A DNA stretch of 45,523 bases, taken from contig QCNC01000012.1 in NCBI GenBank assembly GCA_003210155.1, positions 1-45,523 on the forward strand. Direction: 5' to 3'. A program made the position numbers and the translations under genes. The DNA is from Prochlorococcus sp. AG-424-E18. Lineage in GTDB: Bacteria > Cyanobacteriota > Cyanobacteriia > PCC-6307 > Cyanobiaceae. A model generated the notes under the pieces. The model saw nothing but the letters and a program-made list of their open reading frames with translations. It had not been told where the DNA came from and did not search any database. This document shows, one piece after another, positions 1-8,143 of this stretch (within the stretch, counting starts at the first letter, position 1; each line of letters opens with the position of its first letter).

Positions 1-1082
1 GGAAGTATTAGCGGAAGAACAATGATAATTTTTAAAGAAGGTTTTATTTTCTCATAACTAAAAACAAAGAGAGGAACGTACCAGAATAAACCCATAATCC
101 ATGATATTGGGTTAATTATGTTAATCCAATTCATGATTGTAAAAAAGCATAATGACGTTGAATATTTTGCGTACTTAAAGAGGCAAATTAGAGCGCCAAT
201 AATTCCAATTATTCCGCTCAAAATTAAATTATTAGATAATAAGGGATTAGCAAATCCAAAAACAAAAAAATGAGAATGAAATAAATTTCTAGCATCAGAT
301 GTTCTCACCATCATAGAATCTTTAATAATACCTATATTGTTTGGAAGTTCTTTTAAATCTCCTAATGGCATTCGATTCCATGGAATCATTACTCTCTCGA
401 TAAATGATTGTCTCCATTCCAGGGGACATAAAGTTTGATTTAAAAAGTAAAGTATTAGTAATGAAGAAATTAGATATATGAAGAATTTCTTTTTTCTAAA
501 ACTTTTAATAAAGGCAAGGCTCAATAATAAGGGAAATACTTTGATAAATCCCATAATTGCGATAAGGCTGGCACTTAAAAAGATTTTATCTTGTTTATAA
601 AAATATAAAGATATCAATGCTATGCAAACTATTAAAATCTCTACTTGGCCTCTTGATATTATTGCTAGAAATGGGAAACTGATTCCAACAATGGTTAAAG
701 AATAAGGGTTAATATTAAAAATCCTTTTTTTTATAATAAAGAAAGTTACAAATGAAATACTTAGAAGAGAAATAAGATTAAAAATATTTTTTGAAAGTTC
801 ATAAGGTAAAGTTGCCAGAGGTGTAAAAATATAGGATGCTAGTGGTGGATATTTCCAACCAGAAAATTTATATAGTTCAGAATTAATAGGCCCATAGAAA
901 TCACTACTTAAGGAGATATGATTTAAGTATGGATTGAGATTATTTAGTACAGATTTTCCTGCTAAATAAAAGGCTCTATAGTCAATGGCATAGGTTTCAT
1001 TACTTATATAAAAAATAAGAAAAATAGGACTAAGAGCGATAATATATTTATGCCATTCGATTTTCTTTTTAATACTATTCAT
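1..1082 (-). CDS. GT87/DUF2029-like membrane glycosyltransferase (partial, 3' end outside window)
   Basis: An open frame runs from an ATG at 1082 down to base 1 with no stop, so about 360 N-terminal residues are visible and the C-terminus is missing. The protein is strongly hydrophobic with about eight or more membrane segments. Near the N-terminus an acidic loop reads AIDYRAFYLAG, followed by NNLNPYL and, further on, GWKYPPL and TPLATLPYE. This order (acidic residue after helix 1, NPY, YPP, P-L-P) is typical of the GT87/DUF2029 family, polyprenol-phosphate-sugar-dependent mannosyltransferases of the GT-C fold. It is divergent from the GT2-GtrA gene at 1151, which could make the lipid-linked sugar donor; that pairing is inference. 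Substrate unknown. Confidence 0.75.
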   Translation of the reverse strand, partial: MNSIKKKIEWHKYIIALSPIFLIFYISNETYAIDYRAFYLAGKSVLNNLNPYLNHISLSSDFYGPINSELYKFSGWKYPPLASYIFTPLATLPYELSKNIFNLISLLSISFVTFFIIKKRIFNINPYSLTIVGISFPFLAIISRGQVEILIVCIALISLYFYKQDKIFLSASLIAIMGFIKVFPLLLSLAFIKSFRKKKFFIYLISSLLILYFLNQTLCPLEWRQSFIERVMIPWNRMPLGDLKELPNNIGIIKDSMMVRTSDARNLFHSHFFVFGFANPLLSNNLILSGIIGIIGALICLFKYAKYSTSLCFFTIMNWINIINPISWIMGLFWYVPLFVFSYEKIKPSLKIIIVLPLIL

Positions 1083-1150
1083 CCTTATATTATTTCTTTT
1101 AGCATTACATTAAGATACTATAAAGTAATTAGGTTCAATAGTCCAAAGTA

Positions 1151-2242
1151 ATGATATCGATAGTGATACCTACATTTAATGAAGTACAAAATATAATACC
1201 TCTTATAAAAAATTTAATTGTCTTAATAAGTGATTTTGAATATGAAATTATAGTTGTTGATGATGATTCTCCAGATGGAACTTCCGAAGAGGTAAATAAA
1301 TATATGAAGTTGAATAATAGAATTAAATTAATAACAAGAATTGGTAGGTCTGGTTTATCTAGTGCTATTAAAGAAGGTTTAATTTTTTCTCAAGGGAAAT
1401 ATATATTAGTTCTTGATGGTGATGGTCAACATCATCCTTCTTTTGTAATAGATATGATAAATGTAATTAAGAAAAAAAAATCTGATATTGTTATTGGAAG
1501 TAGGTTTCTTAACACATCTAAACTAGAGGGTTTATCAAATAAAAGAACTCTAGGATCAAACATTTCTAATAAACTAGCACGCATATCTTTGCATAGAAAT
1601 TACTCAAAATTAACAGATTATTTAAGTGGATGTTTTTGCTTAGATAGAGAAAAGACTAAGAAATTTATAAGAAAAATCGAAATTAATGGATTTAAATTTT
1701 TGTATGAATTACTTGCTTTAAGTAAGGGTGATTTAGAGGTGAATGAGGTCCCATTGATTTTTAAGGAGAGAAGATTTGGTAATTCAAAATTAGACATAGC
1801 TATAGTTTGGGATTTTCTCGTTTCAATTATTCATAACCTGATTTTCAGATTATTACCAAGAAGAGCTATAAGTTTTGGACTAGTTGGCATTTCTGGTGTT
1901 TTTGTTCAACTTTTTATTTTTTCCTTTTTAGTAGAAATTCTTCTTTTTGACTTCTATAGGGCATTACCTTTTGCAATAGTATCTGCAGCAACATCTAATT
2001 TTTTAATTAATAATCAAGTAACTTTCCGCTCTGAGAGGTTAAAAAATTCAGCTTTATACATTGGTCTTTTCAAATTTCTTATCGTCGCCTCATTACCTGT
2101 AATTGCCAATATAGGCATAACTACAGCTTTCTACAGATACATAACGGCAGATACATTTATAGCTCAGATTGCTGGTATAGCAATTGTTTATGCTTGGAAT
2201 TATTTGGCTAGTGCTTCATTCGTATGGAAAAAATCAATTTAA
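1151..2242 (+). CDS. Polyprenyl-phosphate glycosyltransferase (GT2) fused to GtrA-like membrane domain
   Basis: The 363-residue protein has two parts. Residues 1-220 are a GT-A fold family 2 transferase of the dolichol-phosphate mannose synthase type: VIPTFNE at the start, the nucleotide-binding VVDDDSPDGT near residue 35, and the DGDGQHHP metal/donor motif near residue 93. From about residue 235 a GtrA-like domain of four membrane helices follows (starting FGLVGISGVFVQLF). Such enzymes move a sugar from a nucleotide sugar to a polyprenyl phosphate at the cytoplasmic face, and the GtrA part may flip or anchor it. The ATG at 1151 is chosen because the catalytic fold begins immediately. Spacing to the permease at 2253 is 10 bp, so they are probably one operon. 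Sugar and lipid are not predictable. Confidence 0.88.
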   Translation: MISIVIPTFNEVQNIIPLIKNLIVLISDFEYEIIVVDDDSPDGTSEEVNKYMKLNNRIKLITRIGRSGLSSAIKEGLIFSQGKYILVLDGDGQHHPSFVIDMINVIKKKKSDIVIGSRFLNTSKLEGLSNKRTLGSNISNKLARISLHRNYSKLTDYLSGCFCLDREKTKKFIRKIEINGFKFLYELLALSKGDLEVNEVPLIFKERRFGNSKLDIAIVWDFLVSIIHNLIFRLLPRRAISFGLVGISGVFVQLFIFSFLVEILLFDFYRALPFAIVSAATSNFLINNQVTFRSERLKNSALYIGLFKFLIVASLPVIANIGITTAFYRYITADTFIAQIAGIAIVYAWNYLASASFVWKKSI

Positions 2243-2252
2243 ATTTTTGAAT

Positions 2253-3449
2253 ATGGATTCTAACTTTATGCTCTTAAAAATAATAAGGAGCGAGTTGAGG
2301 AAAGTAATCATTAAAATCCCACTTGTTGATCGTTGGTTAATTAGCCAATTACTGCCACCGATGTTGTTTGCAATAGGAGCATTCACTGCGGTGAGCTTAA
2401 GCGTTGGAATCATGTTCGATTTAGTTAGGAAAATTGTTGAATTTGGATTACCACTTCAAATTGCATTGAAAATACTAATTTTAAAACTACCTGGTTTTCT
2501 CGTCTTATCTTTTCCTATGTCAATGCTTCTTTCTACATTGCTTGCATATGGAAAACTATCTTCTAATTCGGAATTGACAGCGTTAAGGAGTTTAGGATTT
2601 ACCAATATAAGAATTATTATACCTGCAGTTTTTCTTTCATTATTAATGACATTTATAACTTTTAATTTTAATGATAGTCTTGTACCTATTTCGAATAGAG
2701 TGGCGGAAAATACTATGAGATCATCTTTAGGAACAGCTTTAAGTTCGGAAGAGGGAAAACACATAATGTTTTCTAGATACGGATCACAAATAGATTCCTC
2801 TAATCAAATTTCAAAAAGTAATGAAAACTTAACTCATATTTTTTATGCAAAATTTTTTCGTAATAATTTTATGGAAGAGGTAACTCTTATTGATTATTCA
2901 AGACTAGGCATTGAACAAACTCTTAAAGCAAAAAAAGGAGAATTTGATCAAGATAATAATCTTTGGATCTTTTACGATGGTCGGTTAACGATTTCTCAAG
3001 ACGACGGAAGAGTAAGTTTTATTAATTTCAACAGATATAAATATCCTTTTGGAGAAGGCCCAAGAGAGTTAGCAAAAGTACCCTCAGACGCCAATGATAT
3101 GTCATTAAAGCAAGCAAAAATGGCAGAAGCAATTTATCAAAAATCTGGGAATATAAAAGAAGCGAGAAGGATGCGAGTAAGAATACAAGAAAAATTTACT
3201 CTTCCAGCAGCTTGCTTAGTCTTTGGTTTAATTGGGAGTGGTCTTGGTGTTAGATCAATTTCAAGATCATCAAAGAGTCAAGGATTCGGCGTTAGTGTCT
3301 TACTAATATTTGGTTATTATGTTTTATCTTTTTTTTCAAGCTCCCTTGGGGTAAAGGGGATTTTAAATCCCTTTGTAGCGGCATGGACGCCCGTGTTTCT
3401 ATCTATAACAGTGGCGTTATTGATAGTTAAACGAGCAAGTAAGATTTAA
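2253..3449 (+). CDS. LptF/LptG (YjgP/YjgQ) family permease
   Basis: The protein (398 residues from this ATG) has the LptF/G pattern: an N-terminal DRWLISQLLPPMLF segment and two or three helices, a long periplasmic beta-rich region (about residues 150-280), and three C-terminal helices. The conserved block SMLLSTLLAYGKLSSNSELT followed by LRSLGF near residues 85-110 is the family's coupling-helix region that contacts the LptB ATPase. LptF/G proteins extract lipopolysaccharide from the inner membrane. Cyanobacteria usually carry a single such gene. The frame is open back to 2184, but that would overlap the GT2 gene; starts at 2253 or 2268 fit the family better. Its position beside two glycosyltransferases supports an envelope role. 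Confidence 0.85.
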   Translation: MDSNFMLLKIIRSELRKVIIKIPLVDRWLISQLLPPMLFAIGAFTAVSLSVGIMFDLVRKIVEFGLPLQIALKILILKLPGFLVLSFPMSMLLSTLLAYGKLSSNSELTALRSLGFTNIRIIIPAVFLSLLMTFITFNFNDSLVPISNRVAENTMRSSLGTALSSEEGKHIMFSRYGSQIDSSNQISKSNENLTHIFYAKFFRNNFMEEVTLIDYSRLGIEQTLKAKKGEFDQDNNLWIFYDGRLTISQDDGRVSFINFNRYKYPFGEGPRELAKVPSDANDMSLKQAKMAEAIYQKSGNIKEARRMRVRIQEKFTLPAACLVFGLIGSGLGVRSISRSSKSQGFGVSVLLIFGYYVLSFFSSSLGVKGILNPFVAAWTPVFLSITVALLIVKRASKI

Positions 3450-3559
3450 TATTTCATTTAAGTCTTTAAAAAACAAAAGTAATTTTAAAATTCTATTTAT
3501 AAAATAAACTATTGAAATCCGCTGCTCTTTATGTTTTCGTAGGAAAAAGTCGGCAATCT

Positions 3560-3673
3560 ATGAAATCTAAAACATCAATAAAAAAATGTAATTGTATCCA
3601 TTGCCTTGAGAAACACGAACAAATCAATCGTTCAAAAGAATACTGGTCAAAAGTTATATTAATTAAAGGTTAA
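3560..3673 (+). CDS. Small Cys-rich hypothetical protein (37 aa)
   Basis: A 37-codon frame begins with an ATG at 3560 and ends just before a strong terminator hairpin. It has a compact cysteine/histidine cluster, CNCIHCLEKH, that could bind a metal, in an otherwise lysine-rich chain. No family is recognised. A clean terminator eight bases after the stop supports a real transcript. There is no strong ribosome binding site. A structured RNA cannot be excluded. Confidence 0.45.
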   Translation: MKSKTSIKKCNCIHCLEKHEQINRSKEYWSKVILIKG

Positions 3674-3677
3674 TTTT

Positions 3678-3705
3678 AAAAAAAAATAGCTAGGCTATTT
3701 TTTTT
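3678..3705. terminator. Bidirectional hairpin terminator
   Basis: The stem AAAAAATAGC / GCTATTTTTT closes on a three-base TAG loop. It is flanked by an A-run on the left and a T-run on the right, so it can end transcripts from both sides: the 37-aa frame on the plus strand and the 33-aa frame on the minus strand. Confidence 0.75.
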
Positions 3706-3816
3706 AAACCTTATCAATTTAATAAAGTTCTTAAACGAGCTTTTTTTAAATAGATTATTTATAAATGATAATAAGGTTTTTGATCTTTAATTTTCTTCCT
3801 CATCTTAATTAATGCA

Positions 3817-3918
3817 CTACTTAGCCTTTTGATTTTTCTTATAGATAATATCTTCTCTATTCAAAAGAAAAAGAATGATAAGAATGCAGGAGGGTATAAG
3901 AATAAAATCTACAGACAT
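3817..3918 (-). CDS. Small single-helix membrane protein (33 aa)
   Basis: The frame encodes a hydrophobic helix (FILIPSCILIILFLL, residues 5-19) followed by a charged tail ending KKNQKAK. This is a typical N-out, C-in small membrane protein. No family is recognised. It points at the bidirectional terminator at 3678-3705. The frame is too short to exclude chance, but helix plus basic tail is shared with several other small genes in this block. Confidence 0.4.
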   Translation of the reverse strand: MSVDFILIPSCILIILFLLNREDIIYKKNQKAK

Positions 3919-4039
3919 AAATTTTGTAATCTCTATTTTTTATTTAGCAATAAATTAATTTATTGACATTTTTATAAAAAACTAAAAATTAATTTTTTAT
4001 AAAAATATTTTATGGATAGGTTTATTTACATGCTTTTAA

Positions 4040-4180
4040 AATTGAAAGAGCTTGCAGTATCCCAACGGCAAGCTCATGACGACTTAGTTAATTCAGATTT
4101 TCTGATTTAACCAGCTAAGCACTTCCTAAATGCTATTTATATCTTACTAAGTAAAATTACTCACTGTGAGTATAAATGCT
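4040..4180 (+). ncRNA. Candidate structured RNA or long 5' leader upstream of hli
   Basis: There is no gene between 3919 and 4371. Within it lie, in order: a perfect 8-bp stem GAGCTTGC/GCAAGCTC with a 12-base loop (4048-4075); a long interrupted stem (4083-4119) built from CTTAG/CTAAG, TTAA/TTAA and TCAGA/TCTGA with a TTT loop; and a perfect dyad TACTCAC-T-GTGAGTA (4158-4172). The segment is more GC-rich than its surroundings. No reading frame explains it. It could be a small RNA or the leader of the hli gene at 4372. There is no clear T-run after the hairpins, so the 3' end is unknown. The strand is assumed from the hli gene and could be the opposite. Confidence 0.35.
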
Positions 4181-4371
4181 TATTTTTAGTGAATTACCTG
4201 CAATTTTGATAATAAAAGTTGATTTAATTAAAAAATTTGTGACTTGTAAATTATTTTTTAAACAGAAATGTTACATATTGGCTTTTAAATACTCAGAGTT
4301 AAATCATTGGAGGCTTTTGGTTTACATAAGTTAATATTTGTGTTACGTTAATTAACAATTAATATATTTTA

Positions 4372-4578
4372 ATGACAAAATCAGGGGTTACTACAGAATC
4401 AGGTGGAAGGCAGAATATGTTCCCATCAGAAACTAGACCTTATATTGATGAAACTGTGTCTTACGACGGATACCCTCAAAATGCAGAAAAAGTTAATGGT
4501 AGATGGGCTATGGTGGGTTTCGTTGCACTATTAGGTGCTTATGTCACAACAGGTCAGATCATTCCAGGAATTTTTTAG
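4372..4578 (+). CDS. hli: High-light-inducible protein (Hli, one-helix chlorophyll-binding protein)
   Basis: A 68-residue single-helix protein of the LHC/ELIP superfamily. The chlorophyll-binding motif is EKVNGRWAMVGF, followed by the membrane helix and the C-terminal TTGQIIPGIF. The ending TGQIIPG is the mark of the multicopy, phage-related hli group of high-light Prochlorococcus and cyanophages. Hli proteins bind chlorophyll and carotenoid and protect photosystem assembly and repair under high light or nutrient stress. A soluble N-terminal part of about 35 residues precedes the helix. It sits about 200 bases downstream of a structured region and opposite two other hli genes. Confidence 0.95.
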   Translation: MTKSGVTTESGGRQNMFPSETRPYIDETVSYDGYPQNAEKVNGRWAMVGFVALLGAYVTTGQIIPGIF

Positions 4579-4652
4579 TAACTAAGTAACTGTTTTTATA
4601 AACTTTTTGTTTAGCTTGACTAATTAATGTTTTAAACGAATAATTTGGATTT

Positions 4653-4781
4653 TTATTTTAAATTTGAAAATAAGAAAAACCAAATAAAAGTTATGGCATT
4701 TAGGCTGAATATTATTCCTAGAAATATATAAGCAAACTTTTTGCCAATGAATGCTGTCTCCGGTTCAAGCTTTACTCTCAT
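4653..4781 (-). CDS. Small single-helix membrane protein (42 aa)
   Basis: The frame starts MRVKLEPETAFIGKKF and continues into one long hydrophobic helix (about residues 16-38) ending in SNLK. A charged N-terminus, one helix and a short tail suit a small thylakoid or plasma membrane protein. It lies between the hli gene at 4372 (convergent) and the hli pair. No family is recognised. The length and amphipathic layout make it more convincing than a random frame. Confidence 0.5.
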   Translation of the reverse strand: MRVKLEPETAFIGKKFAYIFLGIIFSLNAITFIWFFLFSNLK

Positions 4782-4947
4782 TAAATCCTTGAATTATCTA
4801 AATAAAGATAGCATCAATTAACAAATAAATTTAAGTCCTACATAAGAAGAATAATCAATTTAATATTCCATGCCAAAGAATTAATCAATATGATAATTTC
4901 CCCTTAAGTTGAGCAGCTATGTACAATATTAGATTATAAAATTAATC

Positions 4948-4980
4948 AAAAAAAAAGCCTGATGTAAATTTAAATCAAGC
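4948..4980 (-). terminator. Rho-independent terminator of the hli pair
   Basis: Read on the minus strand, GCTTGAT pairs with ATCAGGC (one G-T wobble) around a 10-base loop and is followed by nine T. It lies 25 bases after the stop of the hli gene at 5005, on the same strand. Confidence 0.8.
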
Positions 4981-5004
4981 TATTTGGACAATTAAAAACT
5001 TAGT

Positions 5005-5145
5005 TTAGATAAAACCAGGAATAATTTGACCTGTAGTTAAATAGGCTCCAATTAAAGCAACAAAACCTAACATTGCAAATCTTCCGTTAAGCTTTTCAGC
5101 AACGATTTTTTCTTTTTCAACTTTTTTTGGCTCGTTGTTTTTCAT
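5005..5145 (-). CDS. hli: High-light-inducible protein (Hli, 46 aa)
   Basis: The 46-residue protein has a lysine-rich N-terminus, the chlorophyll-binding motif AEKLNGRFAMLGF, one helix and the ending TTGQIIPGFI. It belongs to the same multicopy TGQIIPG group as its neighbours. Its ATG overlaps the stop codon of the upstream hli by one base (TAATG), so the two are translated from one message. A terminator follows at 4948-4980. Confidence 0.95.
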   Translation of the reverse strand: MKNNEPKKVEKEKIVAEKLNGRFAMLGFVALIGAYLTTGQIIPGFI

Positions 5146-5252
5146 TAGAACCAGCCTGGAATAATCTGACCTGTGGTGACGTATGCGCCGACTGCCGCAA
5201 CGAAACCCAACATTGCTGCTAATCCATTAAAACGTTCTGCTTCTGGTGTCAT
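5145..5252 (-). CDS. hli: Short high-light-inducible protein (Hli, 35 aa)
   Basis: The protein is only 35 residues: MTPEAERFNG, LAAMLGF, the helix, and TTGQIIPGWF. It is almost a bare chlorophyll-binding helix without the usual N-terminal extension. The core ExFNGxxAM is kept, but the usual Arg of NGR is replaced by Leu (FNGLAAM). Because Glu-Arg ion pairs between two helices hold the chlorophyll in this family, this copy may work only as a heterodimer with a partner such as the overlapping downstream Hli. That is inference. First gene of a two-gene operon. Confidence 0.93.
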   Translation of the reverse strand: MTPEAERFNGLAAMLGFVAAVGAYVTTGQIIPGWF

Positions 5253-5289
5253 TTTGTTGATGTTAATTGTAAATAAATATAACATATTT

Positions 5290-5528
5290 ATTTATAAGTG
5301 TAAAGAAAAAGATGAAGAAACTCCTTAATTGATCTGAGAATTCTAAATAATGCTACATATATGTGTCGAAATATACCTTACTGGTCCTCTTATTTTTGTC
5401 CTAATTTTAAAAATTTGAAGAAAAAGCTTTTTACTTTTTTTTTTTTGAGGCATGTCCTCATTAAGAGGTAAATTAAATTAATATAAATTAGAGTCAGCTA
5501 GTAGGGATACAGGCTGACTCTTTTTTTT
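5290..5528 (+). ncRNA. Candidate plus-strand small RNA ending at a strong terminator
   Basis: The stretch from 5253 to 5574 has no recognised gene. It ends in an unmistakable terminator on the plus strand (5491-5528), and no plus-strand gene lies upstream before the hli at 4372. A GAGG/CCTC mini-hairpin precedes it. A transcript starting somewhere between the hli promoter and about 5460 is implied; the 5' end given is only a bound. A 22-codon frame at 5350-5418 (hydrophobic, starting MLHICVEIYL) could be carried by it, but has no ribosome binding site. Confidence 0.4.
5491..5528 (+). terminator. Strong rho-independent terminator
   Basis: A perfect 8-bp stem GAGTCAGC/GCTGACTC with a 14-base loop is followed directly by eight T. 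The opposite strand has no T-run, so it acts on plus-strand transcripts. Confidence 0.85.
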
Positions 5529-5607
5529 AGATTTTTTTGTTTTTAATTAAAAGTAGTTTTTAGAATTCAAATAATTGCTATTAATTAATATAGATATATA
5601 TGAGATT

Positions 5608-5772
5608 ATGTCATTCGCAACTTATTACATGCATTTAATTTTTAGTAGGATCCCCTCTCTAGTTAGTTCTGATTTAATACTTTATATCTTGCCTGCTCTT
5701 ACAATTTCAATATTATTCTTTAGCATCAAAATAATGTTTTTCAAGACTCCTAAATTGAGAAAGGTTAAGTAA
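5608..5772 (+). CDS. Small hypothetical membrane protein (54 aa)
   Basis: From the ATG at 5608 the frame gives MSFATYYMHLIF..., a hydrophobic helix (about residues 20-42) and a basic tail KTPKLRKVK. The frame is open back to a TTG at 5575, giving 65 residues. No family is recognised. It lies 52 bases before the DUF938 methyltransferase on the same strand and could share its message. Confidence 0.5.
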   Translation: MSFATYYMHLIFSRIPSLVSSDLILYILPALTISILFFSIKIMFFKTPKLRKVK

Positions 5773-5823
5773 TAAAGGATTTTAGAATTATTCTTTATAA
5801 TAAAATGCCTAATTTCTTTAATT

Positions 5824-6441
5824 TTGGATAATAGACTTTTTTTCCCGGCAACTCAAAGAAATAGAGAATGCATTAGTGATGTACTATCCAGAATTATAAA
5901 AAAAGGTTCAGTATTGGAAATCGGGAGTGGGAGCGGTGAACATGCAGTTTTTTTTCAAAAATGCTTTCCTAAAATAATTTGGCAAACAAGTGATCCGGAG
6001 TTAGTGCATAGGAAAAGTATAAGTTCTTGGATTGAGTATGAAAACTTAACTAAGAAAATGCCTCAGCCTCTTGAGATTGATGTAGAAAAAATTCCTTGGA
6101 AAATTCCATTGAGATTAGCTCATTCTTTGCAAGGAATAGTCTCTATAAATATGATTCATGTAGCACAGTGGTCTTGTACTGTAGCACTCTTTAGAGAGTC
6201 AGGAAAATTACTTAAAAATGGACAATTTTTGATATTGTATGGACCATTCAAAATTTGTAATAAGCATACAAGCGAGAGTAATTATTTTTTCGACAATTCA
6301 TTGAAAATGCAAAATGATCTTTGGGGTATTAAAAATCTTGAGGAAGTTTGTTATGAGAGTAAGAAAAATGGTTTTTATCAAGAAGATATTATTAGTATGC
6401 CTGCGAATAATTTTTCAATAATTTACAGAAAAATTTGTTGA
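5824..6441 (+). CDS. DUF938 family SAM-dependent methyltransferase
   Basis: The 205-residue protein opens with LFFPATQRNRECI, the conserved N-terminus of DUF938, followed by the class I SAM-binding glycine loop VLEIGSGSGEHAVFF (about residues 35-49) and the acidic strand end WQTSDPE. NMIHVAQW and ILYGPFKI are further family signatures. The TTG at 5824 is the only start that keeps the conserved N-terminal block; the nearest upstream ATG (5805) is in another frame and stops at once. The substrate of this family is not known. Confidence 0.85.
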   Translation: MDNRLFFPATQRNRECISDVLSRIIKKGSVLEIGSGSGEHAVFFQKCFPKIIWQTSDPELVHRKSISSWIEYENLTKKMPQPLEIDVEKIPWKIPLRLAHSLQGIVSINMIHVAQWSCTVALFRESGKLLKNGQFLILYGPFKICNKHTSESNYFFDNSLKMQNDLWGIKNLEEVCYESKKNGFYQEDIISMPANNFSIIYRKIC

Positions 6442-6490
6442 TAAGTAAATACAAATATCAATCAGTTATAAAATTCATAATATTCAATGA

Positions 6491-6652
6491 TCAGCCTAAT
6501 AGTTTTTTGCTCCATTCTTTATGCTTTTGATCTAAATCTGAAATTTTATCGCCTAAACTCAACTGTCTTTCTAATAATTCAACTTTTGTAATCGTTATTT
6601 TTTCAGAATAAAATTTAATGGGCTGTTTACCATGCAAATTGTCACCACTCAT
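6491..6652 (-). CDS. Small hypothetical protein (53 aa)
   Basis: The frame encodes a charged, probably helical, soluble protein (MSGDNLHGKQPIKFYSEKIT, then a stretch rich in Leu, Glu, Lys and Asp suggesting an amphipathic helix or coiled coil). No family is recognised. It fills the gap between the DUF938 gene and the desaturase and ends 50 bases after the DUF938 stop, tail to tail. Confidence 0.5.
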   Translation of the reverse strand: MSGDNLHGKQPIKFYSEKITITKVELLERQLSLGDKISDLDQKHKEWSKKLLG

Positions 6653-6768
6653 AGATTTGATTGATTTCTGTCATTTCTAAGATGAAAAAGTTGTTCTTGC
6701 TAATTCTTTTATATTCTTTTCAGATTTCCGTAAATTAATGTGATAAAGAATAGATGCTTATTTTGTTT

Positions 6769-7935
6769 TTAAGCCCCTATTTTGTATGAAGATTGCCATA
6801 TATATATTCCTCTCTTGCAGTCTGACTTAACAGCAACGCAATTGCAAGCAATATTCCATAGAGCTTTGTGTATTGGATCAGGATTAAAAAGATATGTTTT
6901 TTTAAAGGCTTTTTTAATTAAGACAGTTGCCTTCTTCGCATGATAATGAGGGATAGTTGGACATACATGATGAACGACATGGCTAGAACCTATATTGTGA
7001 TGAAGAAAATTAAGAACTCTACCATAAGGCCTGTCAATAGATAGAAATGCACCTCTCATAAAGGAAAATTCCGTATTTGAAAGATGAGGTACATCTGAAT
7101 CTGTATGATGAAGCCATGTATAAACTACTAGCCAACAATTAACCACTAATAAAGGACCAAAATACAAAGCAATTACAGGAAATAATCCATACTTAAAAAC
7201 TAAATAAACAATGCCCAACAATGTAAAACCTACACCAATATCTGATATCCAAACTTTCTTGGCCCATATTGATGGCCATAATGCTTTAGAAAATGGTTTA
7301 ATAGGCAAAAAATGATTTGAAGTTCCATATTTAACACCTCCTGTACTACCAGTAAGTAAATAAGCAGGCCAGCCAAATATTAGATGTAAAATAAGTTGAA
7401 GAATTCCATAATTTTTCTTACCTAAGGAATTTGAAAAACGTAATTCTTTTTCTCCGCCAACTTTTTCTGTAACTCCATTCCCTTTGATGACTAAAGGGAC
7501 GTGGGTTTCTCCATTGGTTATGTTATTTGTGAATCGATGATGAACTGCATGAGAACGCTGCCAAGAAAAATAAGGCACTAGAAGTAATGAATGTAATAAA
7601 TAACCAGTTATAGTTTCCAATGTCTTGTTTTTAGAGAATGCTCCATGCCCACATTCATGGGCAATTACCCAGAATCCCATTGCAGTAGTACCTGATAGTA
7701 ATGCGTAAATAATCCAAATTGGGATCATTTTTGGGGTAAATGGAATAGATAAGCCTACCACAACTACTAATGATTGAATTAAAGCTGATTGTAAAAGATA
7801 CCTTAGTGAAATTTTGGTATTGCACTCCAAGTAGTGATCTGGGATAACATCCTGAAATTCTTTTATGCTTGGAATATCTTTAGCATCTATTACAAGCGCT
7901 TGGCCTTTAAGACCTGAAAATTTTATATTACTCAA
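6769..7935 (-). CDS. desA: Membrane fatty acid desaturase, DesA (delta-12/omega-6) type
   Basis: The 388-residue protein has the three histidine boxes of acyl-lipid desaturases: HECGH (93-97), HAVHH (129-133) and HVVHH (319-323), plus WLHHTDSDVPH near 284, between groups of membrane helices. Box spacing and the surrounding FSWQRSHAVHHRFTNN and GSSHVVHH resemble cyanobacterial DesA, which puts a double bond at carbon 12 of lipid-bound oleate using ferredoxin as electron donor. It acts in thylakoid and plasma membranes and usually answers to cold. Regiospecificity is inferred from similarity. A possible donor ferredoxin is encoded at 31985. Confidence 0.88.
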   Translation of the reverse strand: MSNIKFSGLKGQALVIDAKDIPSIKEFQDVIPDHYLECNTKISLRYLLQSALIQSLVVVVGLSIPFTPKMIPIWIIYALLSGTTAMGFWVIAHECGHGAFSKNKTLETITGYLLHSLLLVPYFSWQRSHAVHHRFTNNITNGETHVPLVIKGNGVTEKVGGEKELRFSNSLGKKNYGILQLILHLIFGWPAYLLTGSTGGVKYGTSNHFLPIKPFSKALWPSIWAKKVWISDIGVGFTLLGIVYLVFKYGLFPVIALYFGPLLVVNCWLVVYTWLHHTDSDVPHLSNTEFSFMRGAFLSIDRPYGRVLNFLHHNIGSSHVVHHVCPTIPHYHAKKATVLIKKAFKKTYLFNPDPIHKALWNIACNCVAVKSDCKRGIYIWQSSYKIGA

Positions 7936-8143
7936 ATTTTTTTTTGGTTAAGAATTTTGTTAAATAAAAGTGAATTTATATATTCTATTATCCATCACAG
8001 GATCTCATAATGAAAAGAATTTAAAATTTTTTTCGATAAAGCTTTTGAGATTTTAATTTCATCCTTCTAATGCAATCTTATTAATTATTTCTCTCTTTCA
8101 TTTTATGCTGATTGTCTTTGCTCTTCTTTAAAGCTTAATTAAT

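Noticed and set aside
2456..2764. Minus-strand frame inside the LptF/LptG gene
   Set aside because: It lies fully within a well-supported gene and has no family features.
5350..5418. 22-codon hydrophobic frame upstream of the terminator at 5491
   Set aside because: No RBS and too short to separate from noise; mentioned only with the candidate RNA.
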